Assembly (NCBI RefSeq): GCF_017833415.1
Contig: NZ_JAFICC010000020.1
Coordinates: forward strand, 1-64,000
Length of the DNA stretch: 64,000 bases
Reading direction: 5' to 3'
DNA from: Flavobacterium sp. 1355
GTDB lineage: Bacteria; Bacteroidota; Bacteroidia; Flavobacteriales; Flavobacteriaceae
Made by a program: the position numbers and the translations under genes. Below the pieces are notes generated by a model, which made no database searches, was not told the origin of the DNA, and worked only from the letters and a program-made list of their open reading frames with translations. Shown here one piece after another: positions 17,136 to 27,652 of the stretch. Every line of letters begins with the position of its first letter. Position 1 is the first letter of the stretch.

Positions 17136-18311
17136 ATGTCATCGGAATTATTCTCAGGACTTGCGATACTTTCTTTTGTGTTTTTATTTTTAATCCTGCT
17201 TTTAAGACGATTAAGGCAGCCTTATTTTATTGCCTACATTGGAGCCGGCATCCTGCTGGGGCCACAGGTTTTGAATATCATCCATGAGGCGGAGGTTATC
17301 TTACAGCTGGGTGAAATCGGAATTGTGCTTTTAATGTTTTCGACTGGGAATGAAATCGATTTGGATCATTTCACAAAGAATATTTATAAGCCGCTGGTTA
17401 TTGTACTAGTCCAGATAGCGCTAAGTTTTTTGTGTATATTCTGCGTCGGACAATACGCCGGTTGGGACATCAGGACAATTATTCTCATTACATTTATAAT
17501 CAGCCTAAGCAGTTCGGCAATTGTTTTTCAGTATTTATCACAAACCGGAGAGATCAGGAGCGCGCTGGGTATAATCACCAGCGGTGTTTTGCTGATGCAG
17601 GATATTCTTGTCGTACCGATGATAGTGGCACTGAATTTTATGTCCGGAAGCAATATTTCTGTTTTTGAACTCATAAAGGTTTGTATCGGCGCCATTATTA
17701 TCCTGTTGTTTTTAAGGGCCGCGGTGCAGAAAAAACTCTTCAAGATACCAATGGGAAGAGAAATTGCGGCAGATCATGACCTTCAGGTCTTCATCGGTTT
17801 TTGTATTTGTTTTGGAATAGCATGGGTTAGCTCATGGTTTGGGCTATCACCGGCTTTTGGTGCTTTTGCTGCCGGAATTTTCATCGGGCAGGATAAGGCA
17901 ATACGCTGGCTGGAAAAGTCACTAATCCCGTTTAGGGTATTTTTTATGGCTTTCTTTTTTCTTGCCGTTGGCCTTCAGCTGGATACTCATTTTTTTGCAG
18001 ATAATATTGGAACGATTCTCAAGGTAACATTTAGTGTGTTGCTAATCAATAGTGTGATCAATGCACTTTTATTCCGGTTCACAGGGAGCAGGTGGCGGGA
18101 CAGCATTTACGGCGGAGCGTTGCTGTCGCAGATCGGGGAATTCAGCTTTGTTTTAATGACACTGGCCTCCTCGTTGAATCTTGTCGGAAAGTATACCTGC
18201 CAGCTCACCTTGGCGGTTATCACACTTACCATGCTTCTAACCACCGTTTGGATTACTATTATTCAGAAACTTATATACCGATTGTCCGAAAAACGGTCTG
18301 GGCATAAATAA
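17136..18311 (+). CDS. Cation/proton antiporter (CPA2, KefB-like membrane domain)
   Basis: A 391-residue protein made almost wholly of membrane segments, about 11-13. Family features include QPYFIAYIGAGILLGP near the start, the GEIGIVLLMFSTGNEIDL stretch, and later GLSPAFGAFAAGIFIG. It lacks the cytoplasmic TrkA/RCK domain found in full KefB/C proteins, so regulation probably differs. It would exchange sodium or potassium for protons across the inner membrane; the ion cannot be told from sequence. It follows hsp20 after a terminator, and the pair may reflect stress adaptation. Confidence 0.86.
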   Translation: MSSELFSGLAILSFVFLFLILLLRRLRQPYFIAYIGAGILLGPQVLNIIHEAEVILQLGEIGIVLLMFSTGNEIDLDHFTKNIYKPLVIVLVQIALSFLCIFCVGQYAGWDIRTIILITFIISLSSSAIVFQYLSQTGEIRSALGIITSGVLLMQDILVVPMIVALNFMSGSNISVFELIKVCIGAIIILLFLRAAVQKKLFKIPMGREIAADHDLQVFIGFCICFGIAWVSSWFGLSPAFGAFAAGIFIGQDKAIRWLEKSLIPFRVFFMAFFFLAVGLQLDTHFFADNIGTILKVTFSVLLINSVINALLFRFTGSRWRDSIYGGALLSQIGEFSFVLMTLASSLNLVGKYTCQLTLAVITLTMLLTTVWITIIQKLIYRLSEKRSGHK

Positions 18312-18335
18312 AAAAGAGCTATGACAGCTCTTTTT
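18311..18335 (+). terminator. Terminator after the antiporter gene
   Basis: AAAAAGAGCT (18311-18320) pairs exactly with AGCTCTTTTT (18326-18335) around a 5-base loop. The stem overlaps the last base of the stop codon, and its T-rich arm gives the expected intrinsic form. The rest of the 309-base gap to 18620 is AT-rich leader with no gene seen. Confidence 0.85.
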
Positions 18336-18620
18336 TAAAAAAGTATGCGAACAATAACTATCATAATTACGAATTTAAGCGGAGTAACTGAAATAAACTA
18401 AAGGGACACTAAGCTCAAAAATGACCATTTTTACCTTTTTATTGCAGATATTTAACTACTCATTTGTATGCATGAAATAAAAGTTTAATTTTACTTTTTT
18501 TACTATACACATCTTCTTGCTTGTCATTACAAAATAATCCTTCCTAATTATTGAGACAAGTTCGATTGACCAAAAGCATTTTATGTGCTTATTTTTTTAT
18601 TTACCCTAACGGATAATTTT

Positions 18621-21359
18621 ATGTATCAATCTGTAAAATATATTTTGATGCTTTTATTAGCATCATTAAGTTTAGTTTCCTGTAAGCAAAAGCAAGGTGA
18701 TAAAATCAAAGTTGGGTTTTCTCAGGCCATGACTACCGACGACTGGCGCAAGCAAATGAACAGCTCTATAAAAATTGAAGCCTCGCTGCAGCCTGATGTA
18801 GAATTAAAAATTAGTGACGCCAATAATAATATCGAGAAACAAATTGACGATATTGAAAGATTCATTTCTAATAAAGTAGATGTTATTATTGTATCTCCAA
18901 TTCAATCAAAACCCCTAACGGCCGTAGTCGAAAAATCGATTAAAGCAGGAATTCCGGTTCTTGTTGTAGACAGAAAAATTGATGGCGAAAAATACACGGC
19001 TTATCTTGGAGCTGATAATATTGAAATTGGACGAATTGCCGGTCGTTATATAGTTTCGCACAGTAAAGGTTCCGGCAAAATAATCGAAATTACAGGAGCA
19101 ATTGGTTCTTCGCCAGCGTACGAGCGCAGTTTAGGATTTGGACAAATAATAAATGAAAACAAGCGTATAAAAATCGAGAATACAATTCATGGTGACTGGG
19201 AGGGAGAATCTGTAAAAGAGCCTTTAAAGGCAATTCTGTTAAGCAATCCCAAGATTGAGTATATTTTTGCCCATAACGACCGCATGGCCCTGAGCGCCTG
19301 GGAAACGGCTAAAACTGTAGGACTCGAAAAGAAAATTAAATTTATTGGTGTTGATGGTTTAAACACCGTAAATGGTGGAATTGAATTGGTAAAAACCGGT
19401 GTTCTTGACGGTACTATTTTATATCCGACAGGAGGAAATGAGGCATTAAAATTGGCTTTAAAAATGTACAATAAAGAACCAATTGCAAAAAATAATATCC
19501 TCAATACCATTGTAATCGACAAGAACAATGCTGAAATTATCGAAAATCAAATGGATAAAGTCGATCAGCAGCAAGCCGTTATTGATTCGCAGCAAGGAGC
19601 AATAAAAGTTCAGGAAAAAGAATATGCTTCGCAGAACAATTTGGTTCGATTGCTAAGTTTCTTTTTGGTGATTATTTTGAGTTTAACGATTTACAGTATT
19701 TATTCGACGATTTCTATTTCAAGAAAGAAAAAACAGCTTGAGAGAATTAATCAGACTGTTATTGATCAGAATAACGAAATTCAGGAAATGGCTCAAATTG
19801 CCCAAAAAAGCAATGAAGCAAAATTGAATTTCTTTACCGGACTTTCGCATGAATTTAAAACACCCATAACTTTGATTATGAGTTATGTAGAATCGTTAAT
19901 CGAAAACGAAAAAATTAAAGGAACCACGCTTGTTGATGAAGTAAAACTGATTCATAAAAACTCAAACAGATTACTTCGATTAATAAATCAATTGCTGGAT
20001 TTTAGAAAAATAGAAGAGCAAAAATTTACATTGAGAGCTTCAAATACAAAAATCTATGAGTTTACAAGTGACGTCATGACCAATTTCAAAGGCGAAGCTG
20101 CCCGCAGAAATATTGATTTTCAGCTGAGCTGCAAAAACAAAAACCTGGAATTGTTTATAGACAGAGGCTTGATGGATAAGGTATATTTTAATTTGCTCTC
20201 CAATGCTTTTAAATTTACACCCGATAATGGAAAAATCAATATTTCGATTGTAGAAAACCAAGACAATACAGTTAAAATCAGTTTTAAAGATTCCGGAATT
20301 GGAATCCCTGAAAATGAATTATCAAATGTTTTTAATCCGTTTTTCAGGGCCTCAAATAATAATAAAAACAGTTCAGGAATTGGGCTTCATCTCTCCAAAG
20401 AATTTGTGCTTTTGCACCACGGAACAATCGAGTTAAAATCAAAACAAGGAAGTGAATTTGTAATTACTTTATTAAAAGGAACCAGTCATTTACAGCCTTC
20501 TGAAATGATTAATAAAGCTGAAAATCTGGATGTAACGCCAAATTTAATATCAGATAATTTAGATATCGAAACGGAGTTAAATGTAGTAAATGTAGTTTCT
20601 GAATCAGAAAAACATACGCTTTTGATTATAGAAGACAATATCGATTTGGTAACATTTTTAAAAACTAAATTATCAAATGAATATGTAGTTCATACTTCAG
20701 ACGGAAGCGATGCTATTGAAAAAGCAATGGCAATTGTTCCGGACATCATCATTTGCGACATTAATCTGGTAGACAAAGACGGTTACGAAATTAGCAAAGA
20801 ATTGAAAAAGGATTTACGTTCGTCACATATTCCAATTATTATATTAACCGCGCAAAGTGATAAAGAATCTACTTTGAAAGGTTTGCAAAGTGGAGTAGAT
20901 CAATATCTTACAAAACCTTTTAGTCTTTCTATTCTAAAACAATCTATTTCGGGTTTGCTTTTCAACAGAGAAAAACTTCGTTATTATTACACCAATAATA
21001 TTTACCGCATTGAGCCTGAGTCTAAATTTGGCAATCAGGAACAGTCATTTATTACTAAAATGAATGATATTATCAAGATGAATGTTGAAAATCCTAAATT
21101 CTCTGTTGAAGATTTAGCCGATAAACTTGGGGTGTCCCGAGTGCAGCTGTATCGAAAGGTAAAAGCAATTATCGGAATTAATATCAGCGATCATATTAAT
21201 AATGTAAAATTGGAGAAAGCAGCAGAGCTTTTAAAGTCCAATAACATGAATATTTCTGAAATTGCATACTCACTGGGATTCTCTTCTCCAAACTATTTTT
21301 CTACAGCTTTTAAGAATAAATTTGGAATTTCACCAAAGGAATACAAATCTTCCAATTAA
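18621..21359 (+). CDS. Hybrid two-component sensor-regulator with periplasmic sugar-binding domain (fructan PUL controller)
   Basis: A 912-residue membrane protein; ATG 18621 is chosen because it opens the signal peptide directly (lipobox-like SLVSC, Cys21). Residues ~30-330 form a type-1 periplasmic-binding fold like sugar ABC receptors. A membrane helix at ~345-365 follows, then HisKA with phospho-acceptor His410 (SHEFKTP), HATPase to ~640 (GIGIP and SSGIGLHLSK), a receiver domain with phospho-acceptor Asp713, and an AraC-type DNA-binding domain at ~805-912. This one-protein layout with a sugar receptor instead of a beta-propeller matches Bacteroides BT1754, which binds fructose and switches on its fructan PUL. 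Its place directly before a fructan PUL supports the same role here. Confidence 0.92.
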   Translation: MYQSVKYILMLLLASLSLVSCKQKQGDKIKVGFSQAMTTDDWRKQMNSSIKIEASLQPDVELKISDANNNIEKQIDDIERFISNKVDVIIVSPIQSKPLTAVVEKSIKAGIPVLVVDRKIDGEKYTAYLGADNIEIGRIAGRYIVSHSKGSGKIIEITGAIGSSPAYERSLGFGQIINENKRIKIENTIHGDWEGESVKEPLKAILLSNPKIEYIFAHNDRMALSAWETAKTVGLEKKIKFIGVDGLNTVNGGIELVKTGVLDGTILYPTGGNEALKLALKMYNKEPIAKNNILNTIVIDKNNAEIIENQMDKVDQQQAVIDSQQGAIKVQEKEYASQNNLVRLLSFFLVIILSLTIYSIYSTISISRKKKQLERINQTVIDQNNEIQEMAQIAQKSNEAKLNFFTGLSHEFKTPITLIMSYVESLIENEKIKGTTLVDEVKLIHKNSNRLLRLINQLLDFRKIEEQKFTLRASNTKIYEFTSDVMTNFKGEAARRNIDFQLSCKNKNLELFIDRGLMDKVYFNLLSNAFKFTPDNGKINISIVENQDNTVKISFKDSGIGIPENELSNVFNPFFRASNNNKNSSGIGLHLSKEFVLLHHGTIELKSKQGSEFVITLLKGTSHLQPSEMINKAENLDVTPNLISDNLDIETELNVVNVVSESEKHTLLIIEDNIDLVTFLKTKLSNEYVVHTSDGSDAIEKAMAIVPDIIICDINLVDKDGYEISKELKKDLRSSHIPIIILTAQSDKESTLKGLQSGVDQYLTKPFSLSILKQSISGLLFNREKLRYYYTNNIYRIEPESKFGNQEQSFITKMNDIIKMNVENPKFSVEDLADKLGVSRVQLYRKVKAIIGINISDHINNVKLEKAAELLKSNNMNISEIAYSLGFSSPNYFSTAFKNKFGISPKEYKSSN

Positions 21360-21365
21360 TATGAG

Positions 21366-21400
21366 TTCAAAATTGATACAAATTACGTATCAATTTTGAA
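21366..21400. terminator. Perfect hairpin after the sensor-regulator gene
   Basis: TTCAAAATTGATAC (21366-21379) is an exact 14-bp inverted match to GTATCAATTTTGAA (21387-21400), seven bases after the stop codon. There is no T-run, so it may stabilise the mRNA 3' end or act as a first terminator before the one at 21457. Confidence 0.6.
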
Positions 21401-21456
21401 CCTAATGTAACAAAATCGAAACTACACGGTTTTCGTAAATAAATTTTAAATTCCGT

Positions 21457-21478
21457 AAAGCCTTGTAAATAAGGCTTT
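21457..21478 (+). terminator. Intrinsic terminator between the regulator and the PUL operon
   Basis: AAAGCCTT (21457-21464) pairs with AAGGCTTT (21471-21478) and a run of T follows. It separates the sensor-regulator gene from the operon starting at 21590, so the operon needs its own promoter in 21480-21589. Confidence 0.75.
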
Positions 21479-21589
21479 TTTTGTTTAAATATCAAACTGT
21501 CAGTATTTATAGAATTAAATTGTAACATCATTAAAAATAAGTTGTTTTTTTTGCGGATATCTTAGCGATAAGTTTTTAATACATCTACA

Positions 21590-22948
21590 ATGAACAAGAT
21601 ATTAATTTGGTCTGTTACTGCTGCACTGGCAGGTTTTCTATTCGGTTTTGATACCGTAGTTATTTCTGGAGCTGATAAACAATTACAGCTTCTTTGGCAA
21701 TCTTCTGATGCTTTTCATGGATCTGTTGTTATGGCAATGGCACTTTGGGGAACAGTTGTAGGTGCTATTTTTGGTGGAATCCCAACAAATAAGATAGGTC
21801 GTAAGAAGACACTATTCTGGATCGGGATTCTATATTTCATTTCGGCTGTAGGTGCTGCTTTTGCAAATGATCCCTTTGTATTTGCTGCCTTCAGATTTAT
21901 AGGAGGTTTAGGAGTGGGGGCTTCTACTATTGCTGCTCCGGCCTATGTTTCTGAAATTGCCCCGGCTGACAAACGCGGACGTCTGGTAGCGTTATACCAG
22001 TTTAATATTGTACTTGGAATTTTAATTGCCTTTATCTCAAACTACTTTTTAAAAGATATTGGAGAAAATGCCTGGCGTTGGATGGTTGGAGTTCAGGCTA
22101 TTCCATCTTTCATTTATATTCTTTTTATACTTACAATTCCGGAAAGCCCAAGATGGCTGTTGTCTAAAAACCGTGATGAAGAAGCGCGTAAAGTACTTTT
22201 CAAAATTGATCCGACAGCGAATCTTATTGATATTATGGACGATTCAAGAGAAAATGGTGTGACCAAACATGAGAATATCTTCATGAAAAAATACCGTTTT
22301 CCGTTGATATTAGCTTTTTTAATTGCATTTTTTAATCAGTTTTCAGGAATCAATGCCTTTCTATATTACGCGCCAAGAATTTTTGAAGAAGCAGGTTTAG
22401 GACAAAACACCGCTTTGCTGAGCAGTATCGGAATCGGGGTTACCAATCTTATTTTTACTTTAATCGGTGTAGCATTAATTGACAAATTAGGAAGAAAGTT
22501 ATTAATGTACATTGGTTCAATCGGATATATTATTTCCTTAGGATTGGTTTCGGCCGCATTTTATTTCAATTGGGGAGGATTATCAGTACCTATTTTCCTT
22601 TTCTTATTTATCGCTTCTCATGCCATTGGTCAGGGAGCAGTGATCTGGGTTTTTATCTCAGAAATTTTCCCAAATCACATTCGTGCCTCGGGTCAGGCTT
22701 TTGGAAGTTCAGTACACTGGGTTTTAGCTGCTATTATTCCGTCTTTAATTCCAATGCTGTTTTCAGAAATAGGCCCGGAAGTCGTATTCTTAATTTTTAC
22801 CCTTATGATGGTGCTGCAATTACTGTTTGTCATTTTTATAATGCCGGAAACTAAAGGAATTTCTTTAGAAGTATTAAGTGAAAATCTAACCAAAAAAAAT
22901 ATCAAAAAAAATGAAATCAATGAAACATCTACCGCTGGCATTTTATAG
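21590..22948 (+). CDS. MFS sugar porter (probable fructose importer)
   Basis: A 452-residue, 12-helix inner-membrane transporter of the sugar-porter family. Signatures include GRKKTLFWIG after helix 2, PADKRGRLVALYQF, PESPRWLL after helix 6, and the QFSGINAFLYYAP motif of helix 7. Family members import hexoses by proton symport or facilitated diffusion. In the Bacteroides fructan locus the equivalent protein carries fructose, and the fructokinase and GH32 neighbours support that here. The end of the gene overlaps the start of GH32 by 38 bases, showing tight co-translation. Confidence 0.92.
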   Translation: MNKILIWSVTAALAGFLFGFDTVVISGADKQLQLLWQSSDAFHGSVVMAMALWGTVVGAIFGGIPTNKIGRKKTLFWIGILYFISAVGAAFANDPFVFAAFRFIGGLGVGASTIAAPAYVSEIAPADKRGRLVALYQFNIVLGILIAFISNYFLKDIGENAWRWMVGVQAIPSFIYILFILTIPESPRWLLSKNRDEEARKVLFKIDPTANLIDIMDDSRENGVTKHENIFMKKYRFPLILAFLIAFFNQFSGINAFLYYAPRIFEEAGLGQNTALLSSIGIGVTNLIFTLIGVALIDKLGRKLLMYIGSIGYIISLGLVSAAFYFNWGGLSVPIFLFLFIASHAIGQGAVIWVFISEIFPNHIRASGQAFGSSVHWVLAAIIPSLIPMLFSEIGPEVVFLIFTLMMVLQLLFVIFIMPETKGISLEVLSENLTKKNIKKNEINETSTAGIL

Positions 22949-24509
22949 TGCTATACTACTATCGATAGGAGGCTGTAAACCAGCTGTTGCTCAAACAACG
23001 GCAACTACAGTTTCCACTTCTGCAGAAGAGCAAATGTACCGTCCTAATTTTCATTTTTCCCCTAAAAAAGGCTGGATGAACGATCCTAACGGCTTGTTTT
23101 ATCTCAATGGCACTTACCACTTATTTTTTCAGCATACGCCGTTTCAAAGTGTACCGGATTTTGGCAAAATGCATTGGGGACACGCTATAAGTAAAGATCT
23201 TGTAAAATGGGAAGAACTGACTCCGGCACTTGCTTATGACGAGAAAGGTGCGATATTCTCTGGAAGTGCTGTTGTGGACAAGGATAATACATCAGGATTT
23301 GGTGATGGGAAGAACGTACCGGTAGTAGCAATATTTACCTACCACGATATGAAGAAGGAAAAAGCGGGAGAAATCGATGCACAGTCTCAGGCAATAGCCT
23401 ATTCATTGGATAACGGAAAAACCTGGACAAAGTACAGCAACAACCCTGTATTGAAAAACCCTGGAATAAAGGATTTTAGGGACCCTAAAGTTTTCTGGGA
23501 TGCTAAAAGAAAACAATGGGTAATGGGACTGGCAGCACAGGATAGACAACATTTTTATACTTCAAAAAACCTGAAAGACTGGACGTTTCTTTCGGAATTT
23601 GGTAAAGATGTCGGTGGACACGGCGGCGTTTGGGAATGCCCGGATCTTTTTCCAATAAAATTAGATGGGACTAATGAAGAAAAATGGGTACTTATCGTGA
23701 ACATCAATCCGGGTGGTCCGAATGGAGGTTCTGCCGCACAATATTTTGTAGGCGATTTTGACGGGAAAACTTTTAAGATGGATGATGTTTTTGCAAAGCA
23801 GCTTGAGAAACAAAAGATCGCCTGGCTGGATTGGGGGCGTGATAATTATGCGAGTGTGACTTTTAACAATGTTCCTGATGACAAAAGAATCATTATCGGA
23901 TGGATGTCCAACTGGGAGTATGCGCTGCAAGTACCGACGAATGCATGGAGAAGTGCTGCCACAATTGCTCGTGAAGTTAAGTTAATCAAAAAAGGAAATG
24001 AGTATACACTTGTTAGCAATCCGGTAAAAGAAGTTAACAAATATGTTTCTAAAACCATTAAAGGGAAAAACCTTAAAGGGAAAGGAAAACTTTCCATTCC
24101 GGAAGCAGGAAAAATTGATTTAACTAAGGCTATTGTCAATTTTAATGTAAAAAACTTAAAAACGGATACCTACACTTTTACACTTTCAAACGCTCTTGGT
24201 GAATCTTTAACGTTCGGATTAAACAATTCAGAACACTATTTATTCCTGGATCGTTCGAAGTCAGGAAAAACAGATTTCTCAGACAAATTTGCTTCCACAA
24301 TTACCAAAGCGGCTTTAGACGGAAATCAAAAAGAAGGTGCTTTTAAAATTATTTTAGACAAAACCTCTATTGAAATATTTTACAACAATGGCGAAAAAGT
24401 AATCACCGAAATCTTTTTCACAAACCAGCCATTTACTTCTCTGTCGGTTTCTTCAAACGAAGGAATTGAATTGAGCAACCTTGTACTTAACCAATTAAAT
24501 ATAAACTAA
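22911..24509 (+). CDS. GH32 beta-fructosidase lipoprotein
   Basis: A 532-residue lipoprotein with lipobox SIGGC (Cys22). The catalytic five-blade propeller carries all three GH32 signatures: WMNDPNG with nucleophile Asp58, FRDP with transition-state Asp191, and WECPDLF with acid/base Glu242. A beta-sandwich domain forms the last ~150 residues. GH32 enzymes cleave levan, inulin or sucrose to release fructose. Exo or endo action cannot be decided from sequence; the canonical motifs suggest an exo-type fructosidase. The ATG at 22911 overlaps the MFS gene, with a second possible ATG at 22920. Confidence 0.94.
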   Translation: MKSMKHLPLAFYSAILLSIGGCKPAVAQTTATTVSTSAEEQMYRPNFHFSPKKGWMNDPNGLFYLNGTYHLFFQHTPFQSVPDFGKMHWGHAISKDLVKWEELTPALAYDEKGAIFSGSAVVDKDNTSGFGDGKNVPVVAIFTYHDMKKEKAGEIDAQSQAIAYSLDNGKTWTKYSNNPVLKNPGIKDFRDPKVFWDAKRKQWVMGLAAQDRQHFYTSKNLKDWTFLSEFGKDVGGHGGVWECPDLFPIKLDGTNEEKWVLIVNINPGGPNGGSAAQYFVGDFDGKTFKMDDVFAKQLEKQKIAWLDWGRDNYASVTFNNVPDDKRIIIGWMSNWEYALQVPTNAWRSAATIAREVKLIKKGNEYTLVSNPVKEVNKYVSKTIKGKNLKGKGKLSIPEAGKIDLTKAIVNFNVKNLKTDTYTFTLSNALGESLTFGLNNSEHYLFLDRSKSGKTDFSDKFASTITKAALDGNQKEGAFKIILDKTSIEIFYNNGEKVITEIFFTNQPFTSLSVSSNEGIELSNLVLNQLNIN

Positions 24510-24527
24510 CTAAAAACCACTAACCTC

Positions 24528-27500
24528 ATGAAAAGTAAAATTATTTATTTTCTATTTTTCTTCTTTCCAATGCTGATTTTAACAGCGCAGGAAAGCGGAA
24601 TTAAAGGAACAGTAATTTCGTCCGACGACGGAATGCCGCTTCCGGGAGCAACCGTACTTATTTCGGGTACAAATACGAGTACAGTCACAGATTTTGATGG
24701 AAATTTTTCATTCGGAAATATAAATGCAGATGCTGTAATTGTGGTTTCTTTTATCGGATATACACCACAATCGATTCCCGTTAAAGGACAAAAAACAGTC
24801 AATGTTACGTTAAAAGTAGACAACAATCAACTAAATGAAGTTGTGGTAACAGGATACTCCAAACAAAAGAAAACGGACATTACCGGAGCAGTTGCCGTGG
24901 TAAACATGAAGGAAGTCATGAAACAGACGGAACCAAACCCAATAAAAGCGTTACAGGGAAGAGTAGCCGGGGTGAAAGTTTCGTCTGACGGATCTCCGAG
25001 CGGAGGAAATACAAAAGTGGTAATTCGTGGAGTAGGAACTTTAAACAACACAGATCCTCTTTATGTAATTGACGGTATGCCTACTAAATCGGGAATGCAC
25101 GAATTGAATCCGAATGACATTGAAACCATTCAGGTTTTAAAAGATGCTTCTTCAGCAAGTATTTATGGTTCCCGTGCTTCAAATGGAGTAATTATCATCA
25201 CTACCAAAAAAGGAAAAGAAGGTAAGATGAGAATCAATTTTAGCACCTATACTTCTATTTCTGATTATTCAAGAAAGCTTGAAGTGCTAAATGCAAATCA
25301 GTTTGGCCAGGCTTTATGGCAGGCGAATGTTAATGACGGATTAAATCCAAACAATAATAACCTGCGCTATCAGTTTGACTGGGAAGTAAAGAATAATAAA
25401 CCACAACTAAACAAAGTTTTGGTTCCTGAATATTTAGATGCAGAACAAACGCTGAAGGCATCCAATACAGACTGGTACGATGCGATTTCACAAACCGGAG
25501 TTGCAAAATCTTACGATTTGTCAGTTTCAAATGCATCAGAAAGAGGGAACTATGTTTTTTCTTTGGGATATTATGGAAATGAGGGTGTTGTAAAAACAAC
25601 TGATTTTGAAAGAATCTCCGCCAGAATGAATGGCTCTTATAAATATTTTGACGGTAAACTGGTTATTGGGGAAAACTTTAGTTTCAATCGTACCAATGAA
25701 GTTACCGATCCTTTGGTACTGGATCCTGCACTTCGTGCACTGCCAATTATTCCGGTACATACGGTTGACGGAAAAGGCTGGGGCGGACCAGTAGGCGGAA
25801 TGAATGACAGACAAAACCCTGTTCGTCTTTTAGAATACAACAAAGACAATAAATACGATTATTTACGTCTTTTCGGAAATATGTATGCAGATCTTGAAAT
25901 CATCAAAAACCTACATATCAAAAGTAGTTTTGGTATCGATTATGGGTTTTATAAAAAACGTACACTTCAAAGAAGTTACAAGTCAGGATATCTGCAAAAC
26001 AATCAAACATCGGTTACTATTGATGAGTCTGTTAGCGATAAATGGACCTGGACCAATACGGCTATTTACAGTTTAAATTTCGGAAAAAGCAACCTGAATT
26101 TAATGGCGGGAACCGAGATGTATAAAGATGTTTTTGACAACACAGCTTTGCGTAAAAATGACTTTTTGATCGAAACTCCTGATTATATGTATCCTGATGC
26201 AGGAACAGGAGAATCATTTACAAGCGGAACATCAACCGTATATTCTTTGCTTTCTTATTTCGGAAAAGCCGATTATGAATTCGATAATCGCTATCTGGTT
26301 TCAGCTACAATTCGTCGTGATGGTTCTTCCCGTTTTGGTAAAAACAATCAATTCGGAACCTTTCCGGCAGTTTCAGCAGGATGGAGAATCAGTAATGAAA
26401 ATTTTATTAAAAATAATGCGCCTGTTTTTTCTGATTTAAAATTAAGGGCAGGATGGGGACAAACCGGAAATCAGGAAATTAGCAATACAGCTGTTTACAG
26501 TTTGTACCTGGCTAGTTATGCAGGCGGAAGTCCAACCTGGGCAACATCTTTCGGAACTGCTTACGATATTGCAGGAAACGGAAACGGATTACTTCCGTCT
26601 GGTTTCATTGCAACACAATCCGGAAATGATGATTTAAAATGGGAAACCACTACACAAACCAATATTGGTTTAGACTTTGGGTTATTCAAACAAAAATTAA
26701 GCGGTTCTGTTGATTATTATATTAAGAAAACAGAAGATATTTTGGTTTTACCGCCTTATCTGGGCGTAATTGGCGAAGGTGGAAATCGTTGGGTAAACGG
26801 AGCGTCGATGGAAAATGAAGGATGGGAAGTTTCTTTGGGATATCGCGATGAAACATCATTTGGATTGAAATATGATATTTCGGCTAACATTTCGGCTAAC
26901 AAAAACAAGATTACGCAATTGCCGGATGAAGTAAGAAATAATTACGGAGGAGACGGATTAAATGATAATATTTTAGGACGCCCGATTAACTCAATGTATG
27001 GATATGTTACTGACGGCTTATTTAAAAGTCAGGACGAAGTAGACAACTCGGCTATTCAGGAAGGAAAAGGTCTGGGAAGAATTCGTTACAAAGATTTAAA
27101 CGGCGACGGAACCATAACAGATAAAGATCGTACCTGGATTGGTAATCCAAACCCGGGCTTGTTGTACGGATTTAATTTAGGATTAGGATATAAAAATTGG
27201 GATTTCACCACTTTCTGGGAAGGAGCAAGTGATGTTGATGTGATTAATAATACCAAATATCAAACTGATTTCTGGAGCGTTGACGACGTAGGTTCAAACA
27301 AAGGAACTCGTTTATTAAATGCCTGGTCTGTAGACAATCCAAATTCGACTATTCCGGCTCTAACTACTGTTGATAGAAATGCAGAATCAAGATTTTCCAC
27401 TTATTATGTAGAAAATGGAAGCTATCTGAAACTTAGAGTTTTACAATTTGGATATAGTCTTCCTAAAGATTTATTGAAAAAAATGAATTTCGACAGCTTT

Positions 27501-27632
27501 AGATTGTACATCAGCGGACAGAATTTATTGATTATTGATGCTAAAAGCTTTACTGGTGTAGATCCTGAAAATGCCGGATTCGGATATCCGCAGCCAACGA
27601 CTTTCACGGCTGGTCTTAATTTTACTTTATAA
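24528..27632 (+). CDS. SusC-family TonB-dependent transporter of the fructan PUL
   Basis: A 1034-residue outer-membrane protein with a clear signal peptide (cleavage near LTAQ). The carboxypeptidase-like beta-sandwich is at ~24-100 (GTVISSDDGMPLPGATV), the plug begins at EVVVTGYSKQKK (~105), and the long barrel ends in NFTL. It is expected to import fructo-oligosaccharides made at the surface. It follows GH32 by 18 bases and precedes its SusD partner by 20. It differs clearly from the first SusC (3638-6919), so the two loci are not recent duplicates. Confidence 0.95.
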   Translation: MKSKIIYFLFFFFPMLILTAQESGIKGTVISSDDGMPLPGATVLISGTNTSTVTDFDGNFSFGNINADAVIVVSFIGYTPQSIPVKGQKTVNVTLKVDNNQLNEVVVTGYSKQKKTDITGAVAVVNMKEVMKQTEPNPIKALQGRVAGVKVSSDGSPSGGNTKVVIRGVGTLNNTDPLYVIDGMPTKSGMHELNPNDIETIQVLKDASSASIYGSRASNGVIIITTKKGKEGKMRINFSTYTSISDYSRKLEVLNANQFGQALWQANVNDGLNPNNNNLRYQFDWEVKNNKPQLNKVLVPEYLDAEQTLKASNTDWYDAISQTGVAKSYDLSVSNASERGNYVFSLGYYGNEGVVKTTDFERISARMNGSYKYFDGKLVIGENFSFNRTNEVTDPLVLDPALRALPIIPVHTVDGKGWGGPVGGMNDRQNPVRLLEYNKDNKYDYLRLFGNMYADLEIIKNLHIKSSFGIDYGFYKKRTLQRSYKSGYLQNNQTSVTIDESVSDKWTWTNTAIYSLNFGKSNLNLMAGTEMYKDVFDNTALRKNDFLIETPDYMYPDAGTGESFTSGTSTVYSLLSYFGKADYEFDNRYLVSATIRRDGSSRFGKNNQFGTFPAVSAGWRISNENFIKNNAPVFSDLKLRAGWGQTGNQEISNTAVYSLYLASYAGGSPTWATSFGTAYDIAGNGNGLLPSGFIATQSGNDDLKWETTTQTNIGLDFGLFKQKLSGSVDYYIKKTEDILVLPPYLGVIGEGGNRWVNGASMENEGWEVSLGYRDETSFGLKYDISANISANKNKITQLPDEVRNNYGGDGLNDNILGRPINSMYGYVTDGLFKSQDEVDNSAIQEGKGLGRIRYKDLNGDGTITDKDRTWIGNPNPGLLYGFNLGLGYKNWDFTTFWEGASDVDVINNTKYQTDFWSVDDVGSNKGTRLLNAWSVDNPNSTIPALTTVDRNAESRFSTYYVENGSYLKLRVLQFGYSLPKDLLKKMNFDSFRLYISGQNLLIIDAKSFTGVDPENAGFGYPQPTTFTAGLNFTL

Positions 27633-27652
27633 TAAAGATTAAATCAAAAAAC